Positions 41,804 through 49,246 of a stretch of 64,000 bases of DNA are shown one piece after another. The stretch is from JACQFK01 sp036383955. Its GTDB lineage: Bacteria > Planctomycetota > MHYJ01 > JACPRB01. The first letter of the stretch is position 1. Each line of letters begins with the position of its first letter. Position numbers and translations under genes: made by a program. The DNA is taken from NCBI GenBank assembly GCA_036383955.1, contig DASVNH010000221.1:19828-83827 (forward strand), read 5' to 3'. Below the pieces are notes generated by a model. That model did not search any database. It was not told the origin of the DNA and saw only the letters and a program-made list of their open reading frames with translations.

Positions 41804-42261
41804 CCGACGCAGAGGCGGGTGTAGGGGATGGCCTTGAGGCGCTCCTTCGGGATCTTCTTCTTGCAGGTCTCGCAGAGGCCGAAGGTGCCGTCGCTGACGC
41901 GCTCGAAGGCTTCCTGGATCTCCTGGAGCTCGTCGCTTTCGCTCTCCATGAGGCCGAGGGACATGTCCTGCTCGAAGCTGTCGGTGCCGAGGTCGGCGAG
42001 GTGCATGGGCAGCGTGGAGAGGTCTCCGCCGTCTCCACCCTTCTTCATCGCCTCGCTCTCCAGGCCCTTGACGTCGCCCTGGAGGACGCGCTTGCGGACG
42101 TTGAGGAGGGCCTTGAACTCGGAAAGCTCGGTCTTGGACAGACCGGCCTTGGACGGCACGTCGCCGGCGGGCTTGACCGGCTTCGCCGACTTCACCGGCT
42201 TCACCGGCTTGGCGGCGGGCTTGCCGGCGGACTTGTTACTTTTGGACGATTTTGAGCTCAC
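41776..42261 (-). CDS. DksA/TraR-family zinc-finger protein with basic N-terminal extension
   Basis: A 161-residue protein. Residues 1-45 are a Lys/Pro/Ala-rich extension (KPAAKPVKPVKSAKPVKPAG), residues 50-125 form a helical stem with LSKTELSEFKALLNVRKRVL and SFEQDMSLGLMESESDELQE, and residues 126-160 hold the four-Cys DksA/TraR zinc finger LCETCKKKIPKERLKAIPYT followed by RLCVGCK. These proteins bind the RNA polymerase secondary channel and alter initiation at rRNA and ribosomal promoters. Start GTG 42261 lies inside rpmC (26 bases overlap) and no later start codon with a ribosome-binding site is convincing. It ends the truncated S10 operon. Confidence 0.8.
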   Translation of the reverse strand: MSSKSSKSNKSAGKPAAKPVKPVKSAKPVKPAGDVPSKAGLSKTELSEFKALLNVRKRVLQGDVKGLESEAMKKGGDGGDLSTLPMHLADLGTDSFEQDMSLGLMESESDELQEIQEAFERVSDGTFGLCETCKKKIPKERLKAIPYTRLCVGCKMKEEGV

Positions 42262-42442
42262 GTGCGCGCAGGAGGGTTTTGATCCGAGCGATCGTCCTGC
42301 GATCCTTTCGGAACTGAGCGGAATTCTCGACGCCCTCGGTGACCTTGCGGAACCGGAGATTCATGAGGCCCTTGACGAGCTCCTCGAGCTTCTTGCGGAG
42401 GTCGTCGTCGGCCAGCGCCGTGAGATTTTCCTTCTTAGGCAT
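42236..42442 (-). CDS. rpmC: Ribosomal protein L29
   Basis: A 68-residue protein. The body LTALADDDLRKKLEELVKGL, MNLRFRKVTEGVENSAQFRK, DRRTIARIKTLLRARELKIV is the standard L29 two-helix hairpin. L29 sits at the exit tunnel beside L23 in the large subunit. Its last 26 bases overlap the DksA/TraR start and the first 8 bases overlap rplP. It is the last ribosomal gene in this operon; rpsQ, rplN and the rest of the usual spc set do not follow. Confidence 0.93.
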   Translation of the reverse strand: MPKKENLTALADDDLRKKLEELVKGLMNLRFRKVTEGVENSAQFRKDRRTIARIKTLLRARELKIVQK

Positions 42443-42845
42443 GGCGCTTCACCATCTTGGTCTTCACGCAGAGCTTGTGGGCGAGGGAGTTGAAGCACTC
42501 GCGGGCGAATTCCTCGGGCACGCCGGCGATCTCGAAGAGGATCGTGCCGGGCTTGACCACGGCGGCGTAGTACTCGGGCTCGCCCTTGCCGGTGCCCATG
42601 CGGACCTCGGCGGGCTTTCCCGTGATGGCCTTGTGGGGGAAGATCCGGATGTAGAAGCGCCCTTCCGTGCCCATCATGTGGGCGGCGGAGACGCGGCTCG
42701 CCTCGATCTCCCGGGCCTGGACCCAGGCCATCTCGAGCGACATGAGGCCGTAGTCGCCGAACGACACCCGGTTGCCGCGGGTCGCCGGACCCTTCATGGT
42801 CCCGCGCTGCGACTTCCGGAACTTGACGCGCTTGGGCATCAACAT
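42435..42845 (-). CDS. rplP: Ribosomal protein L16
   Basis: A 136-residue large-subunit protein with the canonical opening MLMPKRVKFRKSQRGTMKGP and RGNRVSFGDYGLMSLEMAWV, and the C-terminal TGKPAEVRMGTGKGEPEYYA AVVKPGTI block in which KPxExRMGxGKG lies near the A-site tRNA. Start ATG 42845, MLMPK, agrees with other L16. It lies 6 bases after rpsC and overlaps rpmC slightly. Confidence 0.95.
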   Translation of the reverse strand: MLMPKRVKFRKSQRGTMKGPATRGNRVSFGDYGLMSLEMAWVQAREIEASRVSAAHMMGTEGRFYIRIFPHKAITGKPAEVRMGTGKGEPEYYAAVVKPGTILFEIAGVPEEFARECFNSLAHKLCVKTKMVKRHA

Positions 42846-42851
42846 GGAACG

Positions 42852-43538
42852 CTATCCCTTAACCGGCGCCTGGGCCTGAACGGCCTCAGGCTTCGGCGCC
42901 TTCTTCTTCACGTCGAACGACTCGCCCTTGTAGACCCAGATCTTCACGCCGATCGTGCCCTTGCTGAGGATGCACGTCGCCGTGCCGTAGTCGATCTTGG
43001 CGCGCAGCGTCGTCAGCGGGATCTGCCCCAGCACCAGGCGCTCGCTCCGCGCGATCTCGGCGCCGCCCAGGCGGCCCTTGCACAGCATCTTGATGCCCTT
43101 CGCGCCGAGGTCCATCACCATCTCGGCGTGACGGCGCATCGTGCGGCGGTAGGGGGAGCGCTTCTGCAGCTGCTCCGCGATCGCCTCGGCGATCACGGTG
43201 GCGTCGAGCTCGGGGGTGTCGATCTCCTTGACGTCCACCTCGATCGTGCGGCGCACCAGCCCGCCGATGTCCTCGCTCATCTTGTCGACTTTCGCGCCGC
43301 GCTTGCCGATCAGCAGGCCCGGACGCGCGGCGAACAGGACGACGCGGATCTTCTCGCCGATGCGCTCGATGTCGACCCGCGAGATGCCCGCGAACTTGAA
43401 CTCCTTGCGGACGTAGAGGCGGATGCGATGGTCTTCGACCACCCAGTCGCCGTAGTTCTTCTTCCCCGCGTACCAGCGCGAGCGCCAGGGGGCGGTGACC
43501 CCCATGCGGAAGGCGATCGGGTTGACCTTCTGTCCCAT
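42852..43538 (-). CDS. rpsC: Ribosomal protein S3
   Basis: A 228-residue small-subunit protein with MGQKVNPIAFRMGVTAPWRS, the KH domain VRVVLFAARPGLLIGKRGAK region, and QLQKRSPYRRTMRRHAEMVM, GAKGIKMLCKGRLGGAEIAR, then LTTLRAKIDYGTATCILSKG and VKIWVYKGE. ATG 43538 is 1 base after the rplV stop. It helps form the mRNA entry site. The C-terminus has a short Lys/Pro/Ala tail. Confidence 0.96.
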   Translation of the reverse strand: MGQKVNPIAFRMGVTAPWRSRWYAGKKNYGDWVVEDHRIRLYVRKEFKFAGISRVDIERIGEKIRVVLFAARPGLLIGKRGAKVDKMSEDIGGLVRRTIEVDVKEIDTPELDATVIAEAIAEQLQKRSPYRRTMRRHAEMVMDLGAKGIKMLCKGRLGGAEIARSERLVLGQIPLTTLRAKIDYGTATCILSKGTIGVKIWVYKGESFDVKKKAPKPEAVQAQAPVKG

Positions 43539-43539
43539 C

Positions 43540-44079
43540 CTACTTCTTCTCCTCGGTCTTGGCGCCGCCCTCGGGCTTCGCGGCATCCTTCTGCGCCGCC
43601 TTCTGGGCCGCCGACGCCTTCTGCCGCTCCTGCTTCTGGCGGCGAGAACGGTCCCGGCGGGACTCCTTCATCGTCCTCTCCTCGAGGGCGAAGATGACGT
43701 GGCACATCCGCTTCTGGATCATGAGGGGGCGGCGCTGCGAGGACGCCCTCCACCGCTTGATGATCGGGCCCGGATCCACCCGCGCCTCGACCACGTGGAG
43801 ATTGTTGACGTCCACCTCGAGCTGCCGGTTGTTGATCAGGTCGGCCGCGTTGCCGAAGGCGCTCTCCAGCACCTTCTTCGCGAACATCGCCCCGCGCTTC
43901 CCGCAGGACCGCAGGATCGCGATCGCGCTGTTGTAGTCCTTGCCCCGCACCAGGTCCACCACGTAGCGCATCTTGCGCTCCGAGATGCGGGCGTAGCGCA
44001 GGCGCGCGGTGAAGCGCGGCTTCGCCGCGGGAGCCGCGGGAGCCGCGGGCTTCTTCGTTTCGGCGGCGGCGTCGGCCAT
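43540..44079 (-). CDS. rplV: Ribosomal protein L22 with extended basic C-terminal tail
   Basis: A 179-residue L22; typical bacterial L22 is about 110. Residues 25-135 have the family sequence LRYARISERKMRYVVDLVRG, FAKKVLESAFGNAADLINNR and the tunnel-loop part RVDPGPIIKRWRASSQRRPL. After residue 136 comes about 44 residues of SRRDRSRRQKQERQKASAAQ-type Lys/Arg/Ala-rich sequence; the first 24 residues are also Ala/Pro-rich. L22 lines the exit tunnel with L4. ATG follows the rpsS stop directly. Confidence 0.94.
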   Translation of the reverse strand: MADAAAETKKPAAPAAPAAKPRFTARLRYARISERKMRYVVDLVRGKDYNSAIAILRSCGKRGAMFAKKVLESAFGNAADLINNRQLEVDVNNLHVVEARVDPGPIIKRWRASSQRRPLMIQKRMCHVIFALEERTMKESRRDRSRRQKQERQKASAAQKAAQKDAAKPEGGAKTEEKK

Positions 44080-44379
44080 TTAGCCCCTCCCCGCGCCGGG
44101 CTTGACGGCGTCTTCGGTCCGGTTGCCCGGGTGCCCGCGGAACGACCGCGTCGGCGCGAACTCCCCGAGCTTGTGCCCCACCATGTCTTCCGTCACGAAG
44201 ACCTTGATGAACGTCCGGCCGTTGTGCACCAGGAAGCCCATGTTCACGAAGTCCGGCGCGATCGTCGAGCGGCGCGACCAGGTCTTGATCGGCTCCCGCA
44301 CGCCGGCGGTCTTCGAACGGGCGACCTTCGCCACCAGCTTCGGGTCGATATAGGGGCCCTTTTTGAGCGAGCGACTCAT
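44080..44379 (-). CDS. rpsS: Ribosomal protein S19
   Basis: A 99-residue protein: MSRSLKKGPYIDPKLVAKVA, SRRSTIAPDFVNMGFLVHNG, and EDMVGHKLGEFAPTRSFRGH, closing RTEDAVKPGAGRG. It binds the head of the 30S subunit with S13. It lies between rplB and rplV in the normal S10 operon order. Confidence 0.96.
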   Translation of the reverse strand: MSRSLKKGPYIDPKLVAKVARSKTAGVREPIKTWSRRSTIAPDFVNMGFLVHNGRTFIKVFVTEDMVGHKLGEFAPTRSFRGHPGNRTEDAVKPGAGRG

Positions 44380-44386
44380 CGATCAG

Positions 44387-45241
44387 CTACCTTCTCGTGT
44401 TCTGGTGCGGGCCCGTACGCCGGAAGCGCACGATGAACTTCTGCGACGGCTTCTTCGTGCGGCGGGTCTTCCCGCCCTTCGCCAGCTTCGTGCCCTTCCA
44501 GTTGCAGGGCTGACGTCCCACGCCGCCTCGGCCGTCGCCGCCGCCGCAGGGATGGGACACCGGATTCATGGCCTTGCCGCGCACCGTCGGGCGGATGCCC
44601 AGCCAGCGCTTGCGTCCCGCCTTGCCGAGCACGACGTTGAACCAGTCGGAGTTCCCGAGCTGGCCGATCGTCGCGCGGCAGCGGATGTGGACCTTGCGGA
44701 TCTCGCCGCTCGGCAACAGGACGTCGGCGTAATTCCCTTCCTTCGCCATCAGCTGCGCGAAGCCGCCGGCCGTGCGGGCCATCTGCCCGCCCTTGCCCGG
44801 CGTGAGCTCGACGTTGTGGATCAGCTGCCCCGTCGGGATCGACCGCAGCTGCATCGCGTTGCCGACTTTGGTCTCGCACTTGTCGGCGGAGAGCACCTCG
44901 TCGCCGACGTTCAGGCCCTCGGGAGCGAGGATGTAGCGGCGCTCGCCGTCCTTGTACTTGATCAGCGCGATGCGCGGCGAACGGTTCGGATCGTACTCGA
45001 TCGCCTCGACCGTTCCGGGCACGTTGTCCTTGTTCCGGCGGAAATCGATGAAGCGGTAGCGCTTCCGGTTGCCGCCGCCGATGTGGCGGACGGCCAGGCG
45101 GCCGACGTTGTTGCGGCCGCCGGTCTTCCGCATCGCCTCGGTGAGGCGCTTCTCGGGACGGGTCTTCGTGATGTCCCGGGTGTCCGTCGTGGTCGCGCCG
45201 CGACGCCCCGGGGTGATCGGACTGTATTCGCGTACCGGCAT
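44387..45241 (-). CDS. rplB: Ribosomal protein L2
   Basis: A 284-residue protein with TKTRPEKRLTEAMRKTGGRN, RPSPRIALIKYKDG-type strands (here NRSPRIALIKYKDGERRYIL), GQLIHNVELTPGKGGQMART and the peptidyl-transferase-adjacent loop VRGKAMNPVSHPCGGGDGRG, where the conserved His is present. It is needed for subunit association and peptidyl transferase. Position and order after rplW are standard. Confidence 0.96.
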   Translation of the reverse strand: MPVREYSPITPGRRGATTTDTRDITKTRPEKRLTEAMRKTGGRNNVGRLAVRHIGGGNRKRYRFIDFRRNKDNVPGTVEAIEYDPNRSPRIALIKYKDGERRYILAPEGLNVGDEVLSADKCETKVGNAMQLRSIPTGQLIHNVELTPGKGGQMARTAGGFAQLMAKEGNYADVLLPSGEIRKVHIRCRATIGQLGNSDWFNVVLGKAGRKRWLGIRPTVRGKAMNPVSHPCGGGDGRGGVGRQPCNWKGTKLAKGGKTRRTKKPSQKFIVRFRRTGPHQNTRR

Positions 45242-45242
45242 A

Positions 45243-45527
45243 TCAGATGATGTCCAGGCGGAAGCCTTCCTTGAGGGTCACGTAGGCCTTCTTGACGTCC
45301 TTCCGCTTGCCGTCGAGCACCATGTTCTTCTGGCGCTTGACCTTGCCCTTGAGGGTCACGGTGCGGACCTCGTCGACCTTCACGTTGAAGGCCTTCTCGA
45401 CCGCGTGCTTGACGTCGGGCTTGGTGGCCTCGGGCGCGACGACGAAGGAATAGACGTTCCGCTGCTGGCCCGCCATGGACTTCTCGGTCAGCACCGGACG
45501 TCGCAGGATCTCGTACGGGCTCTTCAC
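45243..45527 (-). CDS. rplW: Ribosomal protein L23
   Basis: A 94-residue protein: YEILRRPVLTEKSMAGQQRN, YSFVVAPEATKPDVKHAVEK, VDEVRTVTLKGKVKRQKNMV and the C-terminal AYVTLKEGFRLDII. L23 docks SRP and trigger factor at the tunnel exit. ATG 45527 overlaps the rplD stop by four bases. Confidence 0.95.
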   Translation of the reverse strand: MKSPYEILRRPVLTEKSMAGQQRNVYSFVVAPEATKPDVKHAVEKAFNVKVDEVRTVTLKGKVKRQKNMVLDGKRKDVKKAYVTLKEGFRLDII

Positions 45528-46186
45528 TTCTTCTTCTCCCCGACGGCCTTCTTATCCGTGCCGGAGCGGGCCGACACCAGGGCGTCGAGCGCGTCCTTGG
45601 TCAGGAGCAGGTCCTTGTGCTTGATGATGTCGTACGCGTTGAGCTCGCGGACCGGCCGGACCGAGAGGGCCTGGATGTTGCGCGAGGAGAGCCAGACGTT
45701 GGGCTCGGGCTTGTTCCCCACCGCGAGGAGCACCGAGCGCTTCAGGCCGATCGACTTGATCAGGCCGGACATGGCCTTGGTCTTGGGCTTCTCGAAGGAC
45801 AGCGTCTCGACGACCGACACTTCCTTGTCGAGGATCTTGCCGAGCAGCGCGGAGTCGAGCGCGGCGCGGCGCATGGAGTCGGTGATCACCATCCGGTAGT
45901 CGCGTCGGCGCGGGCCGAAGACGATGCCGCCCTTCACCCAGATGGGCGACCGCTTGGTGCCCATGCGGGCGCGGCCGGTATGTTTCTGCGGCCAGAGCTT
46001 CTTCGTGGAGCCCTCGACCTCGCCGCGCGTCTTGGTGTGGGCGTTGCCCTCGCGCTGGTTGGCCTCGTGGATCACCACGACCTGCTTGAGCAGCTTCTTC
46101 CGCACGAGGTCGCCGAACAGCTTCTCGTCGACCTTGACGGTGCCGGCGCTCTTGCCGTCTTTGGAGTACAGCGGGAGATCTGCCAT
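45524..46186 (-). CDS. rplD: Ribosomal protein L4
   Basis: A 220-residue protein with QREGNAHTKTRGEVEGSTKK, LWPQKHTGRARMGTKRSPIW, VKGGIVFGPRRRDYRMVITD and VSVVETLSFEKPKTKAMSGL. The first of these holds the long tunnel loop. L4 also regulates the S10 operon in E. coli. It begins only 6 bases after the rpsJ stop: the L3 gene normally found here is missing. Confidence 0.95.
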   Translation of the reverse strand: MADLPLYSKDGKSAGTVKVDEKLFGDLVRKKLLKQVVVIHEANQREGNAHTKTRGEVEGSTKKLWPQKHTGRARMGTKRSPIWVKGGIVFGPRRRDYRMVITDSMRRAALDSALLGKILDKEVSVVETLSFEKPKTKAMSGLIKSIGLKRSVLLAVGNKPEPNVWLSSRNIQALSVRPVRELNAYDIIKHKDLLLTKDALDALVSARSGTDKKAVGEKKK

Positions 46187-46192
46187 AGTGCC

Positions 46193-46513
46193 CTACTTCT
46201 CGTCGAGCATCGCCTTGACGCGGATGTCCACGCCGGCGGGCATGTTGAGGTTTCGGAGCTCGTCGATGGTCTTGGCGGTGGGCTCCGTGATGTCCACCAC
46301 CCGCTTGTGGGTGCGGATCTCGAACTGCTCACGCGACTTCTTGTCGACGTGGGGGCTGCGCAGCACGGTGATGCGCTCGACCTTCGTCGGAAGCGGGATC
46401 GGACCACGGACCTTCGCGCCGGTGCGCTTGGCCGTGTTCACGATGTCCATCGCCGACTGGTCGATGATCTCGTGGTCGTAGCCTTCGATGCGGATGCGTA
46501 TTCTTTGGGCCAT
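46193..46513 (-). CDS. rpsJ: Ribosomal protein S10 (NusE)
   Basis: A 106-residue protein from ATG 46513 (MAQRIRIRIEGYDHEIIDQS), chosen over upstream in-frame starts because the promoter lies just upstream. RTGAKVRGPIPLPTKVERIT, SPHVDKKSREQFEIRTHKRV and VDITEPTAKTIDELRNLNMP match S10/NusE. It is part of the 30S head and of NusB-S10 antitermination complexes. It begins the S10 operon, with its own promoter. Confidence 0.96.
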   Translation of the reverse strand: MAQRIRIRIEGYDHEIIDQSAMDIVNTAKRTGAKVRGPIPLPTKVERITVLRSPHVDKKSREQFEIRTHKRVVDITEPTAKTIDELRNLNMPAGVDIRVKAMLDEK

Positions 46514-46526
46514 AAAGCGAGTGGTT

Positions 46527-46554
46527 ATATTACGGATTCGCTTCTCCAAGTCAA
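46527..46554 (-). promoter_or_regulatory. S10 operon promoter
   Basis: TTGACT (46554-46549), 16-base spacer and TAATAT (46532-46527) on the minus strand. ATG 46513 follows 13 bases later, so the leader is about 6 bases. A long structured S10 leader of the E. coli type is absent, so L4-mediated attenuation as in E. coli seems unlikely. Confidence 0.65.
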
Positions 46555-46574
46555 GCGAAAGGTCCGTCTCCAGA

Positions 46575-46607
46575 AAAAACATTTTCCCCGCGCGACCGCC
46601 GCGCGGG
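46575..46607 (-). terminator. Intrinsic terminator of the rpsL-rpsG-fusA transcript
   Basis: On the minus strand CCCGCGCG / CGCGCGGG forms a perfect 8-base stem with a 5-base loop, followed by GAAAATGTTTTTTC. It lies about 70 bases after the fusA stop and just before the S10 promoter, so it should separate fusA from the S10 operon. Confidence 0.65.
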
Positions 46608-46640
46608 CCGTATATTCCATGGGGCGAGCAAACCAACCAC

Positions 46641-46681
46641 GACGGGCGCCATCGGGGCGAGACGGCGCCCGTCTTTTTTTT
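46641..46681 (+). terminator. Strong plus-strand hairpin with U-tract next to the fusA stop
   Basis: GACGGGCGCC and GGCGCCCGTC form a perfect 10-base stem with a 13-base loop, followed by eight T on the plus strand. In that direction it is a textbook intrinsic terminator, but the only neighbouring genes run on the minus strand. The T-run overlaps the fusA stop codon. It may stop antisense transcription into fusA or end a small RNA; a TATATT at 46611-46616 lies just upstream. Confidence 0.7.
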
Positions 46682-48716
46682 ACCCGCGGAAGCGCCGCGC
46701 CTCGTCCGCCGGCAGCGGACGGTACTCGAACGGCTCCATCGCGTGCTGCCCCCGCCCCTGCGTCAGCGAGCGCAGCGTCGTCGTGTAGCCGAACATCTTC
46801 GACAGCGGCACGTTCCCGCGGATCGCCCGCGCGCCGCCCACCGCCCCCATCTCCGTGATGTCCGCGCCGCGCCGCTGCAGGTCGTTGATCACGCCGCCCG
46901 CGAAATCGTCCGGCGCCGTCACCTCGAACCTCATGTGCGGCTCCAGGAGCTCGCAGTCCGCCTCCTTCAGCGCGTGGGTCACCGCGTCCGCCGCCGCCGC
47001 CGTGTACAGCTGCTCCGCCGCGTCCGTCGTCACCGAGCCGCCCGTCAGCACCACCTTCGTGTAGACCACCGGGAAGCCCGCGATCACGCCCGAGCCCGCC
47101 GAGGACAGCGCCCCGTCCTTGATCGACGGCAGGAACTTCCTCAGGTCCTTCTCCAAGTTCGGGTCGATCTCCAGCGCGAAGGTGGGGGCGATCGACGTCC
47201 GGTCGGGCCGGAGCTCCAGCTTCACGTGCCCGAACAGCGTCTTCTCCCCGACCTTCATCTCCCGGCGCTGCTCGTCCCCCGCCGCCTTCCGGATCGTCTC
47301 GCGGTAGGCCACCCGCGGCGTGCCCACGTTCGCGGCGACCTTGAAGTCGCTCTGGATCCGGTAGAGCAGGATCTCCGCGTGCAGCTCCCCCATGCACTGC
47401 ATGATCGTCTGGCCGGTCTCGACGTCCTGCCCCACCTTGAAGGTCGGGTCGTCCTTCTGGAGGCGCTTGAGTACCTCGTCGAGCTTGTCCTTGTCCGCGC
47501 TCGACTTCGGCTCGATCGCCACCGACAGCACGGGCTCCGGGAAGCTCATCGTCTCGAGCAGGATCGGCGAGCGCTTGTCGCACAGGGTGTCCCCGGTCAC
47601 CGTGTTCTTCAGGCCCACGAACGCGACGATCTCGCCGGGCCCCGCCGCGTCGAGGGGCACGCGCTCGTCGGCGAACATGCGGAACATCCGCTGCGTCCGC
47701 TCCATCCGGCCGAACCGCGGGTTGTAGAAGGCGTCGCCGGCCGAGAACGTGCCCGTGTACACGCGCGCGTAGGTCAGCTCGCCGTGCTGGTCCGTCGCGG
47801 TCTTGAAGGCGAGCGCCGTGAACGTCTTGTCCTTGCGCAGGTCCCGCGTGACCGGCTTGTCGGTCTCGGGATCCTTCCCCGTGATCGTGGGGACGTCGAG
47901 CGGCGACGGCAGGAAATCGACGACGCCGTCGATCACCGGCTGAACGCCGATGTTGTGCAGGCTGGAACCGGCGAAGGCGGGCTGGATCTTGCCCGTGACC
48001 GTGCCCTTGCGGATCGCGGCCTTGAGGGCGTCGAGGGGCACGTCCTTCCCGTCGAGCGCGGCGGCGAGGACGACGTCGTTGAACTCGCTGGCGGCCTCGA
48101 CGAGGGTCTCGCGCCAGAGCTTCGCCTCGTCGAGCGCGTCGTCGGGGATCTCGGCGGGGATCACTTTTTCGCCCTGGTCGCCCTCGAAGGCCAGCAGCTT
48201 CATCGTCAGGAGGTCGATCACCCCGCCGCCGTGCGGGATCGTGACGGCGACGGGCCGGGCGTCGAGCTTCTTGCGCATCGACTCGAGGGTCTTTTCGAAG
48301 GAGGCGCCGGGGCGGTCCATCTTGTTCGCGTAGGCCATGCGGGGGACGCCGTAGCGGGCCGCCTGGCGCCAGACGGTCTCGGACTGGGCCTCGACGCCGT
48401 TCACCGCGTCGAAGACGATGACGGCGCCGTCGAGGACGCGGAGGGAGCGCTCGACCTCGGCGGTGAAGTCGACGTGGCCCGGGGTGTCGATGAGATTGAG
48501 CATGTGGCCGCGCCACTCGCAGCTGACGGCGGCGGAGAAAATGGAAATGCCGCGGCGGGCCTCTTCGGGATAGAAGTCGGTGGTGGTGTTGCCGGAGTCG
48601 ACGTTGCCGACCTTATGGATGCGCCGGGTGTAGTACAAGACCCGTTCGGTCGTCGTGGTCTTGCCCGCGTCGATGTGGGCGATGATCCCGAAGTTCCGGA
48701 TCTTGTCGAGGCTCAC
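46680..48716 (-). CDS. fusA: Elongation factor G
   Basis: A 678-residue translocation GTPase. G1 is IIAHIDAGKTTTTERVLYYT, G3 LNLIDTPGHVDFTAEVERSL, G4 ANKMDRPGASFEKTLESMRK; domain IV and the C-terminal domain V (GGARAIRGNVPLSKMFGYTT) are present. It is slightly shorter than usual (about 690-700). Switch I reads EEARRGISIFSAAVSCEW where the usual sequence is ERGITI-x-SAATT: the Thr that binds Mg/gamma-phosphate is Ser here. Start GTG 48716 has no clear ribosome-binding site and overlaps a two-codon upstream reading frame (ATG GGG TGA). This is the third gene of rpsL-rpsG-fusA; tuf is not adjacent. Confidence 0.95.
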   Translation of the reverse strand: MSLDKIRNFGIIAHIDAGKTTTTERVLYYTRRIHKVGNVDSGNTTTDFYPEEARRGISIFSAAVSCEWRGHMLNLIDTPGHVDFTAEVERSLRVLDGAVIVFDAVNGVEAQSETVWRQAARYGVPRMAYANKMDRPGASFEKTLESMRKKLDARPVAVTIPHGGGVIDLLTMKLLAFEGDQGEKVIPAEIPDDALDEAKLWRETLVEAASEFNDVVLAAALDGKDVPLDALKAAIRKGTVTGKIQPAFAGSSLHNIGVQPVIDGVVDFLPSPLDVPTITGKDPETDKPVTRDLRKDKTFTALAFKTATDQHGELTYARVYTGTFSAGDAFYNPRFGRMERTQRMFRMFADERVPLDAAGPGEIVAFVGLKNTVTGDTLCDKRSPILLETMSFPEPVLSVAIEPKSSADKDKLDEVLKRLQKDDPTFKVGQDVETGQTIMQCMGELHAEILLYRIQSDFKVAANVGTPRVAYRETIRKAAGDEQRREMKVGEKTLFGHVKLELRPDRTSIAPTFALEIDPNLEKDLRKFLPSIKDGALSSAGSGVIAGFPVVYTKVVLTGGSVTTDAAEQLYTAAAADAVTHALKEADCELLEPHMRFEVTAPDDFAGGVINDLQRRGADITEMGAVGGARAIRGNVPLSKMFGYTTTLRSLTQGRGQHAMEPFEYRPLPADEARRFRG

Positions 48717-48749
48717 CCCATGGGCGCGATTCCAATCCGGATACGGGGG

Positions 48750-49223
48750 TTAGTACGCCAGATGGGCGAAGGCCCGGTTGGCCTCGGCCATCTTATGGAC
48801 GTCTTCCCGCTTCTTCATGGCTTCGCCTTCGCCGCGGAAGGCGGCATACAACTCGTCGGCGAGCTTGAGATGCATGGGGCGGCCCTTCTTGGCGCGGGCG
48901 GCGCCGAGGAGCCAGCGGTACGCGAGGGAGATCTGGCGCTTCTGGGGCACGGGGACGGGCACCTGGTAGGTGGCGCCGCCGACGCGCCGGGAGCGGACTT
49001 CGATGAGGGGCTTCACGTTGCCGATGGCGGTCAGGAAGATGGCGAGGGGCTCCTTGTCGGCGACCTTCTTCTTCACCTCGTCCATGGCGCTGTAGAAGAT
49101 GCCCTGGGCGGTGGACTTCTTGCCGCCTTCCATCAGGCAGTTGATGAACTTCCCCACCATCTTGTCCTTGTAGCGGGGATCGGGCTCCAGGAGGTGGTCG
49201 AACGACTTGAAGGCAGCGGACAT
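48750..49223 (-). CDS. rpsG: Ribosomal protein S7
   Basis: A 157-residue protein: DPRYKDKMVGKFINCLMEGG, KKSTAQGIFYSAMDEVKKKV, VKPLIEVRSRRVGGATYQVP and RWLLGAARAKKGRPMHLKLA. It organises the 30S head and E-site. ATG 49223 follows rpsL by 23 bases in the standard order rpsL-rpsG-fusA. Confidence 0.96.
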   Translation of the reverse strand: MSAAFKSFDHLLEPDPRYKDKMVGKFINCLMEGGKKSTAQGIFYSAMDEVKKKVADKEPLAIFLTAIGNVKPLIEVRSRRVGGATYQVPVPVPQKRQISLAYRWLLGAARAKKGRPMHLKLADELYAAFRGEGEAMKKREDVHKMAEANRAFAHLAY

Positions 49224-49246
49224 GTCTCTTCTCTTCCTCGGTCTCG

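Noticed and set aside
46187..46192. A small or frameshifted rplC between rpsJ and rplD
   Set aside because: There are only 6 bases between the two genes. No L3 motif is seen in any frame of the flanking genes.
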